Below, in pieces: positions 1 through 11,947 of a DNA stretch of 26,666 bases. The DNA is from Trachelipus rathkii. Lineage: Eukaryota > Arthropoda > Malacostraca > Isopoda > Trachelipodidae. How positions within the stretch are numbered: position 1 is the stretch's first letter; the number at the start of each line of letters is the position of its first letter. The DNA is taken from assembly GCA_015478945.1 (NCBI GenBank), contig JABUQX010118649.1, forward strand, positions 1 through 26,666. Direction: 5' to 3'. The notes under the pieces are model-generated. The model was not told the origin of the DNA. It saw only the letters and a program-made list of their open reading frames with translations, and searched no databases. A program made the translations under genes and the position numbers.

Positions 1-3000
1 TATTGAAGAGCATTTAGATCAACTATCGCAAGCTAAATCTGTTTCTCAGATCAAGATCCGCCACGGCAATGGGAGTGTTGCTAGAGTCAAGATCCGCCAC
101 ATGGAGTGTTTTGTAGATCAAGATGCCGTCCACTCACAATGAGTGGTTTGTAAAAAGATCACGCCCACCACATGGTTGTGTACTAAGTCAACTCCGCCAC
201 CACATCGATGTGTTCTAAAGATCACGATCCTCTGGTTCCACCACATCGAGTGTTCTAAGATCAAGATCGCCGTGACGAAGCACATGGCAGTGTTCTAGAT
301 AACGGTCCGGCGGACGGTCACATGGAGTGGCTTTGTTAGATCAAGATCCGTCTACCACATGAGAGTGTTGTTGTAATGCAAGATCCGGCTAGCCGACATG
401 GGGTGTCTAAATCACGATTCCGCCCACGCACATCGATGCTCTAGATCACGATACGCCCACCACATTGAGTGTTCTAAAGATCAAGATCCGCCCACACATG
501 GAGTGTATCTAGCATCAAGATCGCCGCCCACTACATGGAGTGTTCAGATAAGATCCGTCACGCACATGAAGTGTAGTAATCAGATCCGCCCACCACTATG
601 AGAGTGTACTTATATACTGATCCACCCAACACATGTAGTGTTTAGTCAAGATAACCGCCGCCCACAACATGGAGTGTTCTAGATCAGGATCCGCTCAAAC
701 ACATGGAGTGTTTTAGATCAAGATGCCGTCGCACTACATGAGTGTTGTAATCAAGAATTCAGCCCGACTCACATTGGAGTGTTACTAGATCAGACGATTC
801 CGCCCCACCACATCAAGTGTTCTAGATCACGATCCGCCTACCACATCGAGTTTTCTAGATCAAGATCCGCCCACCACATCGAGTGTTCTTAAGGTCAATA
901 TCGCTCACTGTACATGAATGTTGTAGAACAAGAATCCGTCACCACATGAAGTGTTGTAAATCACGATCCACCCACCATCGAAAGTACTAGATCGCGATCC
1001 GCCCTCCACATCGAGTGTTCTAGATCACAATCCGCCCACCACATCGAGTGTTGTAGATCAAGATCGCCCACGAGCATAACATGGAGTGGATGTAGATCAA
1101 GATCCTCTCACAAATGGAGTGTTGTAAGATTAAGAAAGCCCACCGACATGAAGTGTTGTAATCAAGATCGCCGCCACATGAGTGTCTAGACTACGTTCCG
1201 CCCAACCACATCGAGTGTTCTTAGATCATGATCCAGCCCACCACAATCGAGTGTTCTAAGATCAAGATTCCGCCCACCACATCGAGAGTTCTAGATCCAG
1301 ATCCTCTCACCACATGGAGTGTTGTAAATCAAGATCCGTCCAACACATAAAGTGTTGTAAATCAAGATCCGCCCACCACATGGAGTGTACTAGATCTCGA
1401 TCTGCCCACCATATCGAGTGTTCTAGATCAAGATCCGCCAACCACATGGAGTGTTCTAGATTCAAGATCCGGCTAACACCTTGGATGTTTAGATCAAGAT
1501 CCGTCACTACAATGAGTGTTGTAAATCAGATCCGCCCACCAGCAAGGAGTGTACTAGATCCAGATCGCCCACATCAAGTATTCTAGATCATCAATCCGCC
1601 ACCACGAGTGTTTCTTAGAATCAATGCTCCGCCCACCACATGGAGTGTTCTAGATCATATCCGCTCACTACATGAAATGTTGTAGATTCAAGATCCGGCC
1701 ACCACATGAAAGTGGTTGTAATCAAGTCCGCGCCACCACATGGAGTGTTCTAGATCACGATCCGCCCACCACATCAAGTGTTCTAGATCACGATCCGCCC
1801 ATCACATCGAGTGTTCTAGATCAAGATCCGCCACCACATAGAGTGTTCTAGATCAATATCCGCTCACCACATGGAATGTTGTAGATTAAGATCCGGCCAC
1901 CACATGAAGTGTTGTAAATCAAGATCCGCCCACCACATGGAGTGTTCTAGATCACGATGCCGCCTCACACATCAAGTGTTCTTGAATCTCGGAGGATCCG
2001 TCCCATCACATCGAGGGTTTCTAGAATCAGATCCGCCACCACATGGAGTGTTCTAGATCAATATCCGCTAAACACATGGAGTGTTGTAGATCAAGATCCG
2101 TCCACCACATGAAGTGTTGTAACTCAAGATCCGCCCACCACATGGAGTGTACTAGATCACGATCCGCCCACCACATCGATTGTTCTAGATCACGATCCGC
2201 CCACCACATTGAGTGTTCTAGATCAAGATCCGCTCACCACATGGAGTATTCTAGATCAAAATACGCCCACTACATGGAGTGTTCTTGATCGAGATCCGTC
2301 CACCACATGAAGTGTTTTATATCAAGATCCGACCACCAGATGGAGTGTTCTAGATCACGATCCGCCCACCACATCGAGTGTTCTAGATCAAGATCCGCCC
2401 ACCAAATCGAGTGTTCTAGATCCAGATCCGCCCACCACATGGATTGTTTGTTCTAGATCAGATCCGCTTCGACCCACATCGGCGGAAGTGTTGAATGATG
2501 CAAGACTCCGTCCACCACACTGAAGTGTTGTGGGAGTCAGATCCCCACCAGATGGAGTGTACTAGATCTCGTTCCGCCCACTATATCGAGTGTTCTAGAT
2601 AGAGATCCGCCCACCACATGGAGTGTTCTAGATCAAGATTTGCTAACCACATGGAGTGTTTTAGATCAAGATCCGTACACTACATGAAGTGTTGTAAATC
2701 AAGATCCGCCCACTACATGGAGTGTACTAGATCCCGATCCGCCCACAACATCAAGTGTTCTAGATCACGATCCGCCCACCACATCGAGTGTTCTAGATAA
2801 AGATCCGCCCACCACATGGAGTGTTCTAGATCAATATCCACTCACTACATGAAATGTTTGTAGATCAAGATCCGGCACCACTTGGAAAGTGTTGTAATGA
2901 AGATCCGCCACCACATAATAGTGTTCTAGGATCACGATCGCCCACGCATCAAAGTGTTCTGATTCACCGATTCGCCATCACATCGAGTGTTCTAGTCAGA

Positions 3001-3411
3001 TCGCCACCCACATAGAGTGTTCTAGATCAATATCCGCTCACTACATGAAATGTTGTAGATCAAGATCCGTCCACCACATGAAGTGTTGTAAATCAAGATC
3101 CGCCCACCACATTGAGTGTACTAGATCACGATCCGCCCTCCACATCGAGTGTTCTAGATCACATATCCGCCCACCACATCGAGTGTTCTAGATCAAGATC
3201 CGCCCATCACATGGAGTGTTTGTAGATCAAGATCCGCTGCACCAAATGGAGTGGTTGTAGATGATGAATTCGTCCACACAATGAAGTGTTGTAAATCAAA
3301 GATCGCCCACCAATGGAGTGTACTAGATTCACGTTTCCGCCCACCACAATCGAGTGTTCTAGATCATATCCGCTCACTACATGAATGTTGTAGATCAAGA
3401 TCGTCCACCAC

Positions 3412-3805
3412 ATGAAGTGTTGTAAATCAAGATCCGCCCACCACATGGAGTGTACTAGATCACGATCCGCCCACCACATCGAGTGTTCTAGATCACGATC
3501 CGCCCACCACATCGAGTGTTCTAGATCAAGATCTGCCCACCACATCGAGTGTTCTAGATCAAGATCCGCCCACCACATGGAGTGTTCTAGATCAAGATCC
3601 GCTCACCACATGGAGTGTTGTAGATCAAGATCCGTCCACAACATGAAGTGTTGTAAATCAAGATCCGCCCACCACATGGAGTGTACTAGATCACGATCCG
3701 CCCACCACATCGAGTGTTCTAGATCACGATCCGCCCACCACATCGAGTGTTTTAGATCAAGATCCGCCCACCACATCGAATGTTCCAGATCAAGATTCGC
3801 TCACC
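3412..3805. repeat. Cleanest higher-order block of the 33-bp satellite
   Basis: Within this stretch monomers keep an exact 33-bp register with few substitutions. The GAAGTGTTGTAAATC variant at 3412 recurs at 3643, exactly seven monomers (231 bp) later, and the variant order between them is repeated after 3643. This is the best place to derive a higher-order consensus. Confidence 0.85.
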
Positions 3806-3849
3806 ACATGGAGTGTTGTGATCAGATCCGTCCTCCACATAAAGTGTTG

Positions 3850-3912
3850 TATATGTACAAGGTTCACGGCCCCAGGACGATGCGGAAGTGGTAACTTAAA
3901 GAGATCTGTCAC
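3850..3912. other. Non-repeat island inside the satellite
   Basis: After a normal monomer ending in AAAGTGTTGTATATG, about 60 bases (ACAAGGTTCACGGCCCCAGG and onward to GATCTGTC) do not fit the monomer. The array resumes with CAGATCCGCCCACCAC. It may be a small insertion, a highly decayed monomer pair, or an assembly junction. No coding signal is seen. Confidence 0.6.
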
Positions 3913-6573
3913 AGATCCGCCCACCACTAATCGAGTTATTCTAGATTCACAGAGTACGTCTGGGCCCAGACATTGAGTGTTCTAGGATCAAGATTCGCTA
4001 CCAGCATGGAGTGTTCTAGATCAAGATGCCCACTACATGGAGTATTCTAGATCAAGATCCGCTCACACATGGAGTGTTGTAGATCAAGATTCCGTCCACC
4101 CATGAAGTGTTTGTTGGTATAATAATCTGCCGCAGCCACGATCGAATGTATTTCTAGATCACTATCCATAGCTAAATCGAGTGTCTAGATCAAGAATCCG
4201 CTCCCACCACATGGAGTGTTCTAGATCAGGATCCGCTAACCACATGGAGTGTTTGTAGATCAAGATTCGTCACCACATGGGTGTTTGTAAGATAAAGATC
4301 CGCCCACCAAAATATGAGTGGATAGCTAGATCAAGCATCCGCCACACTATCGGAGTGTTTCTACGATCACGATCCTGCGTCCTACCACGATCGGAGTGTT
4401 CTAGCATCAAGGATCGCCACCAATGGATGTTCTAGATCAAGATCCGCTCACCACATGGAGTGTTGGTAGATCAAGATCCGTCTACCACATGAAGTGGTTG
4501 TAAATCAAGATCCGGCTACCACATGGGGTGTACTAAATCACGATCCGCCACCACATCGAGTGCTCACTAGATCACGATACGCCCCCACATTGAAGTGTTC
4601 TGAGATCAAGATCGCCACCACATGGAGTGTTCTAGCATTTCAAGATTCGCCACTACTGGAGTGTTCTAGATCAAGCATCCGTCCACGACCCATGAAGTGT
4701 TTGTTAAATCAATGATCCGCCCACCACATGGAGTGTCTATATACGATGCACCAACCAGATCGAGTGTTCTAGATCAAGATCCGCCACACAATGAAGTGTT
4801 CTAGATCAAGATCCGCTAAACCACATGGAGTGTTTTAGATAAAGAATCGTCCAGCTCCATGAAGTGTTCTAGATCAAGATCCGCCCCCCACATGGAGTGT
4901 ACTAGATCACGATCCGCCCACAACATCAAGTGTTCTAGATCATCAAGATCCGCCCACCACACCGAGTGTTCTAGATCAAGATCCGCCCTCCACATGGAGT
5001 GTTCTAGGTCAATATCCGCTCACTACATGAAATGTTGTAGAACAAGATCCGTCCACCACATGAAGTGTTGTAAATCACGATCCACCCACCACATCGAAAG
5101 TACTAGATCGCGATCCGCCCTCCACATCGAGTGTTCTTGATCACAATCGCCCACCACATCGAGTGTTGTAGATAAGATCCGCCCACACATGGAGTGTGTA
5201 ATCAAGATCCGCTGCACAAATGGAGTGTTTTAGTAGATTAAGATCAGCCCACCACATGAAGTGTTGTAATATCAAGATTCCGCCCACCACATGGAGTGTA
5301 CTAATCAGTTCCGCCCACACATCGAGTGTTTTAGATTCACGATTTCCTGCCCACACATTCGAGTGTTTTTAGATCAAAGATGCCACGCCACGCTAAATGG
5401 AGTGTGTCTAGATAAGATCCGCCTCACCATACTGGAGTGTTGTAGATCAAGATCCGTCCAACACATGAAGTGTTGTAATCAAGATCCGAACACCACATGG
5501 AGTGTACTAGATCAAAGATCGCGCCACCACATCGTTGTGCTAGATCATGATCCACCACCACATGAGTGTTCTGATCAAGATCCGCCACCACATCGAGTGT
5601 TCTAAGATCCAGATCCGCTCACCAACCTGGAGTGTTGTAAATAAAATCGTCCAACCATAAAGTGTTTGTAATCAAGATCCCGTCCAACACATAAAGTGTT
5701 GCAAATCAAGATCCGCCAACCACATGGAGTGTACAAGATCACGATCCGCCCACCACATCGAGTATTCTAGATCAAGATCCTCCCAACATTTGGAGTGTTC
5801 TAGATGAAGATCCGCCACACACATCGAGTGTTCTAGATCAAGATAAGTCCACCACACAAAGTGTTTGTTGTAAATCAAGATCCGCCCACCACATCGAGTG
5901 TACTAGATCACGATCCGCCCACCACATCGAGTGTTCTAGATCAAGATCCGCCCACCACATGGAGTGTTCTAGATCAAGATCCGCTCACCACATGGAGTGT
6001 TCTAGATCAAGATCCGCTCACCACATGGAGTGTTGTAGATCAATATCCGTCCACCACATGAAGTGTAGTAAATCAAAATCCGGCTACCACATGGCGTGTA
6101 CTAAATCACGATCCGCCCACCACATCGAGTGCTCTAGATCACGATCCGCTGACCACATCGAGTGTTGTAGATCAAGATCCGTCCACCACATGAAGTGTTG
6201 TAAATCAAAATCCGCCCACCACATGGAGTGTACTAGATCACGATCCGCCCACCACATCGAGTGTTCTAGATCACGATCCGCCCACCACATCGAGTGTTCT
6301 AGATCAAGATCCGCCCACCACATCGAGTGTTCTAGATCAAGATCCGCTCACCACATGGAGTGTTGTAAATCAAGATCCGTCCAACACATAAAGTGTTGTA
6401 AATCAAGATACCTCCAACACATAAAGTGTTGCAAATCAAGATCCGCCAACCACATGGAGTGTACTAGATCACGATCCGTCACCACATTGAGTGTTCTAGA
6501 TCAAGATCCGCCCACTACATGGAGTGTTCTAGATCAAGATCCGCCCACCACATGGAGTGTTCTAGATCACACA

Positions 6574-6634
6574 CGAATCCGCCACTACATGACTGCTCAG
6601 GGTCAGAGCCGCAAACCCAACTGCAGCGCCAGAG
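6574..6634. other. Non-repeat island inside the satellite
   Basis: An otherwise clean block is interrupted by about 50 bases, including GACTGCTCAGGGTCAGAGCC and AACTGCAGCGCCAGAG, that do not resemble the monomer. Normal monomers resume at about 6633 (AGATCAGATCCGCC). The 276-codon open frame that starts at 5959 runs through the island without a stop, but this looks fortuitous. Confidence 0.65.
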
Positions 6635-9600
6635 ATCAGATCCGCCGCACCACATGGAGTGTTTTAGTTGACGATCCGCCCACCACATCGAGTGTTCTAG
6701 ATCAAGATCCGCCCACCACATCGAGTGTTCTAGATCAAGATCCGCTAACCCCATGGAGTGTTTTAGATCAAGATCCGTCCACTACATGAAGTGTTGTAAA
6801 TCAAGATCCGCCCACCACATGGAGTGTACTAGATCACGATCCGCCCACCACATGGAGTGTTTTATTTGACGATCCGCCCACCACATCGAGTGTTCTAGAT
6901 CAAGATCCGCCCACACATCGAGTGTTTAGAATCAATTTTATCCGCTCAACTACATGAAATGTTGTAGATCAAGATCCGGCCACCACATGAAGTGTTGTAA
7001 ATCAAGATTCGCCCACCACATGGATTGTTCTAGATAACGATCCGCCCACCACATCAAGTGTTCTAGATCAAGATCCGCCCATCACATCGAGTGTTCTAGA
7101 TCAAGATCCGCCAACACATGGAGTGTTCTAGATCAATATCCGCTCACTACATGAAATGTTGTAGAACAAGATCCGTCCACCACATGAAGTGTTGTAAATC
7201 AAGATCCGCCCACCACATCGTAGTGCTCTAGATCAACGATCCGCGCCACCACATCGAGGTGTTCTAGATCATGATCCAGACCCACCACATGGAGTGTTCT
7301 AGATCAAGATTCCGCTCACACATGGAGTGTTGTAGATCAAGATCCGTCCACCACATGAAGTGTTGTAAATCAAGATCCGCCACCCCATGGAGTGTACTAG
7401 ATCAGATCCGCCCACACATCGGAGTTGTACTAGTCACGATCCGCCACCAGTTATTGAGTGTTTCTAGATGCAAGATCCGCCACGATGGAGTGTTCCTAGA
7501 ATCAAGATCCGCCACTACATGGAGTGTTCTGTAGATGCAAGAGTTCCGTCCACCACGTTGAGAAAAGTGTTGTAAATCAAGATCCGCCCACCACATGGAG
7601 TGTACTAGATCAAGATCCGCCCACCACATGGAGTGTTCTAGATCACGATCCGCCCACCACATTGAGTGTTTCTAGATCTCAGATCCTCTCACCTACATGG
7701 AAGTGTTGTAATCAAGATCCGTCGCAACACATAAGTTGTTGTAAAATCAAAGATTCGCCCACCACATGAGTGTACTAGATCTCGATCTGCCCACCCATAT
7801 CGAGTGTTCTAGATCAAGAACTGCGCCAACCACATGGAGTGTTCTAGATCAAGATCCGCTTAACCACATGGAGTGTTTAGATCAAGATCCGTCCCACTAC
7901 ATTGAAGTGTTGTAATCAAGATCCGCCACCACATGGAGTGTTTTCTAGATCACGATCCGCCACCACATCAAGTATTCAGAATTGCAAATCCGCCACCCAT
8001 CGAGTGTTCTAGATGCAAGATCCGCCACCACATGGAGTGTTCTAGATCAATATCCGCTCACTTACATGAAATGTTGTAGATCAAGATCCGGCCACACATG
8101 AAGTGTTGTAAAAATCAAAGGAATCCGCCCACCACATGTGAGTGGTTTCTAGATCACGATCCGCCCACCCCATCGAGTGTTCTAGATCACGATCGCGCCC
8201 ATTCACATCGATGTTCTAGATCAAGATCCGGCACCACATAGAGTGTTCTAGATCAATATCCACTCACTACATGAAATGTTGTAGATTAAGATCCGGCCAC
8301 CACATGAAGTGTTGTAAATCAAGATCCGCCCACCACATGGAGTGTTCTAGATCACGATCCGCCCACCACTCAAGTGTTCTTGATCACGATCCGCCCATGC
8401 ACATCGAGTGTTCTAGATCAGAGATCGCAGCCAGATGGAGTGGTTCTAGATCAAGATCCGCTCACCACATGGAGTGTTGTAGATCAAGATCCGTCCACCA
8501 CATGAAGTGTTGTAACTCAAGATCCGCCCACCACATGGAGTGTACTAGATCACGATCCGCCCACCACATCGATTGTTCTAGATCACGATCAACCCAGCGC
8601 ACATCGAGTGTTCTAGAATTCAAGATCCACCCACCACATCGAGTGTTTCTAGATCCAGATCCGCTCACCACATGGAGAGTGGTAAATCAAGATCCGTCCA
8701 ACACATAAAGTGTTGTAAATCAAGATCCGTCCAACACAGAAAGTGTTGCAAATCAAGATCCACCAAACACATGGAGTGTACTAGATCACGATCCGTCCAC
8801 CACATTGAGTGTTCTAGATCAAGATCCGTCTCACGCACATGGAGTGTATTCTAGATCAAAATACGCCCACTGGAGTATTCTTGATCGAGATCCGTCCACA
8901 CATGAAGTGTTGTATATCAAGATCCGCCGACCACCAGATGGAGTGTTCTAGATCACGATCCGCCCACCACATCGAGTGTTCTCGATCAAGATCCGCCCAC
9001 CCAATCGAGTGTTTCTAGATCCAGATCCGCCCACCACATGGAGTGTTCTAGATCAAGATCCGCTCACCACATGGAGTGTTGAAGATCAAGATCCGTCCAC
9101 CACATGGAGTTTTCTAGATCAAGATCCGTCCACCACATGAAGTGTTGTATGAAGTCAAGATACCGCCCAACACAGGAGTAATACTACGATCACGATCCGC
9201 CCACCAATATCGCGTGTTTCTAGATCACGATCCGCCCACTACATTGAGTGTTCTAGATCAAAGATCTGCTCACCACACATGGAGTGTTGAAGATCAAGAT
9301 CCGTCCACCAACCATGAAGTGTTGTAAATCTAAAGATCCGCCCATTCACATGGAGTGGTACTAAATCACGATTCCGCCACCACATTCGAGTGTTCTAGAT
9401 CACGATAAGCCCCCCACATCAAGTGTTCTAGATCAAGATCCGCCCACCACATGGAGTGTTCTAGATCAAGACCGCTACAACACATGGAGTGTTTGTAGAT
9501 AAAGATCCGTCCACCACATGAAGTGATGTAGTTCAAGATCCGCGCCACCCAGGGAGTGTACTAGATCACGATCCGCCCACCACATCAAATGTTCTAGATC

Positions 9601-10108
9601 AAGATTCGCCCACCACATTGGAGTGTTCTAGATCAAGAATCGCCCACCACTGAAAGTTGTTGTAAATCAAGTCCGCCCATCACATGGAGTGTACTAAATC
9701 ACGATCCGCCCACCACATGGAGTGTTGTAGATCAAGATCCGCTCACCACATGGAGTGTTGTAGATCAAGATCCGCCCACCACATCGAGTGTTGTAGATCA
9801 AGATCCGCTTACCAAATGGATTGCTGTAGATGAAGATCCGTCCACCATATGAAGTGTTGTAAATCAAGATCCGCCCACCACATGGAGTGTACTAGATCAC
9901 GTTCCGCCACAACTTCGAGTGTTTTAGATCAGATCTGCCCACACAGTTCGAATGTTCTAGATCAAGATTCGCTCACCACATGGAGTGTTGTAGATCAAGA
10001 TCTGTCCACCACATAAAGTGTTGTAAATCAAGATACGCCCACCACATGGAGTGTACTAGATCACGATCCGCCCACCACATCGAGTATTTAAGATCAAGAT
10101 CCCCCCAC

Positions 10109-10240
10109 CATTTGGAGTGTTCTAGATCAAGATCCGCCACACACATCGAGTGTTCTAGATCAAGATCCGCCCAACATTTGGAGTGTTCTAGATCAAGATC
10201 CGCCACACACATCGAGTGTTCTAGATCAAGATCCGTCCAC
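10109..10240. repeat. Local 66-bp dimer duplication in the satellite
   Basis: A two-monomer unit with distinctive variants (CATTTGGAGTGTTC, then CGCCACACACATCGAG) occurs at 10109-10174 and again at 10175-10240 with exact 66-bp spacing. A related copy of the variant pair lies near 5786-5830. This is a recent local duplication of a dimer rather than of the full higher-order unit. Confidence 0.75.
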
Positions 10241-11086
10241 CACCATGAAGTGGTTTGTTTGTAAATCAAGATCCGCCCTACATCGAGTGTACTAGATCAC
10301 GATTCGCAAACAAAATCGAGTGTTCTAGATCAAAATCCGCCCACCACATGGAGTGTTCTAGATCAAGATCCGCTAACCACATGGAGTGTTGTAGATCAAG
10401 ATCCGTCCAACACATGGAGTGTTGTAAATCAAGATCCGCCAACCACATGGAGTTTACTAGATCACGATCCGCCCACCACATCGAGTGTTCTAGATCAAGA
10501 TCCGCCATCACAATGGAGTGTTTCTAGATAAAGATCCGGCTCACCACATGGAATGTTGTAGATCAAGATCCGTCCACCACATGAAGTGTTGTAAATCAAG
10601 ATCCGCCCACCACATAGAGTGTTCTAGATCAAGATCCCTCACCATGGAGTGGTTTTTATGATTAAGCCATCCGTCCACGCATTGAAGTGTTGTAAATCAG
10701 GATCCGCCCACCACATGGTGTGTACTAGATCACGATCCGCAAACCACATCGAGTGTTCTAGATCACGATCCGCCCACCACATCGAGTGTTCTAGAAAGAA
10801 TGCCGCCACCACATGGAGTATCTAGATCAAAGATCCGTTCACTGACAACTGGGAGTGTTGTACATCAAGATGCCGGTATAGTCACATAAGTGTTGGTAAA
10901 TCGAGAGTCTGCCACCACATGGAAGTGTACTAGATCACGATCCGCCAACTATATCGAGTGGTCTAGGATCCCGATCCGCCCACCACATCGAGTGTTCTAG
11001 ATCAAACGATCCGCCCACCACATCGATTGTTCTAGATCAATGATCCGCTCACGCACTGGAGTGTTGTAGATTAAGGATGCTGTCCG

Positions 11087-11132
11087 TTCCCTTTCAACCT
11101 CTCCTTTTACACACCCTGCCCAAATCTCCTCT
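11087..11132. other. Pyrimidine-rich junction after the satellite
   Basis: The last recognisable monomer decays near 11086 (TTAAGGATGCTGTCCG). About 45 bases rich in C and T follow (CCCTTTCAACCTCTCC, CACACCCTGCCCAAATCTCC) before the (TA)n tract. There is no coding signal. It is probably unique intron sequence marking the array edge. Confidence 0.5.
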
Positions 11133-11282
11133 ACAATATATATATTTATATATATATATACTAAGTATATATATATATATATTATATAAATATATAATAT
11201 ATAATAGTATATATTATATATATTTAATTATATAGTATATATATATTTTATATATATATATATATATAATATATATAATATA

Positions 11283-11362
<80 letters not shown>
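11133..11362. repeat. (TA)n microsatellite upstream of Lcch3 exon A
   Basis: About 230 bp of alternating TA with scattered AA and TT interruptions. It runs to within five bases of the exon A acceptor AG, so the intron 3' end has only TTCC between the microsatellite and the AG. Confidence 0.95.
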
Positions 11363-11364
<2 letters not shown>

Positions 11365-11367
11365 CAG

Positions 11368-11651
11368 ATGGTTATACGGTGACTGACGTAGTGATGTATT
11401 GGAAAGCTGGTCCTGTCGTAGGTGTTGAAGAAGCTGAACTTCCTCAGTTTACTATAATTGGACATGAAGCCAATCACAGAACTGAAGAGCTGGCGACGGG
11501 GGTCTACAGGAGGCTCTCCATTAGTTTCATGCTTCAAAGAAACATTGGATACTTCATTTTTCAGACCTATTTGCCTAGTATTCTTATCGTAATGTTATCT
11601 TGGGTATCATTTTGGATTAACCATGAGGCAACGTCCGCAAGAGTTGCTCTC

Positions 11652-11652
<1 letters not shown>
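11368..11652 (+). CDS. Lcch3: Lcch3 exon A: end of ligand-binding domain, TM1, start of TM2
   Basis: This internal exon encodes part of a Cys-loop, GABA-A receptor beta-like subunit, a plasma-membrane ligand-gated channel that assembles as a pentamer. The acceptor is TTCCAG at 11362-11367. The exon opens with two bases of a split codon and reads 94 codons beginning [11 protein letters not shown]. The family motif ELPQFTIIG is at residues 23-31 and ATGVYRRL at 42-49. TM1 spans about residues 59-83 ([18 protein letters not shown] then SWVSFWI). The TM2 start SARVAL follows, and the exon ends after the first base of the 4' glycine codon at the donor GTATAT. That intron position is shared with other GABA-A family genes. 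Alanine is present at TM2 2', the position equivalent to the RDL dieldrin/fipronil-resistance residue. Length is 285 nt, divisible by three. Both flanking introns begin or end in (TA)n. Confidence 0.93.
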
Positions 11653-11739
<87 letters not shown>

Positions 11740-11805
11740 ATATTTATATATATTTTTTTTTTTTATTGTCTCTCCTATTTAAAAATATCGTATATATATT
11801 AATAA

Positions 11806-11892
<87 letters not shown>

Positions 11893-11901
11893 CTAATATT
11901 A

Positions 11902-11947
<46 letters not shown>

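Larger units (their letters stand above)
1..11086. repeat. 33-bp satellite array with higher-order structure
   Basis: A continuous head-to-tail array of a 33-bp monomer, roughly 330 copies, open at the left edge. The monomer holds the core GATCAAGATCCGCCCACC followed by ATGGAGTGTTCTA, so each unit carries two GATC sites 7 bp apart and often an XbaI-like TCTAGA. Monomer variants recur in order: GAAGTGTTGTAAATC, GGAGTGTACTAGATCACG, one or more CGAGTGTTCTAGATCACG or CAAG, GGAGTGTTCTAG with CCGCTCACC, then GGAGTGTTGTAG with CCGTCCACC. At 3412-3642 this gives a clean 7-monomer unit (231 bp); other units are shorter or longer. Because 33 is a multiple of 3, one frame per strand stays open (an 11-residue repeat), which creates long spurious ORFs. 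Single-base indels are frequent and clustered. Its position upstream of Lcch3 exon A implies an intronic location, but the upstream exons are not in the window. Confidence 0.97.

Noticed and set aside
3207..3894. Overlapping + and minus frames in the satellite (123 and 160 codons)
   Set aside because: Both strands are open because the period is divisible by three; the codons follow the DNA repeat, not a protein.
5959..6789. 276-codon open frame in the satellite
   Set aside because: It is the 33-bp monomer read in its open frame. It exists only where register is clean and is broken elsewhere by indels. There is no start context or conserved non-repeat domain.
1..11086. CRISPR array
   Set aside because: Repeats are directly adjacent with no unique spacers, and the context is a eukaryotic gene.
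11214..11537. 107-codon minus-strand frame over exon A
   Set aside because: Antisense of Lcch3 exon A running into (TA)n, which translates as Tyr-Ile repeats.
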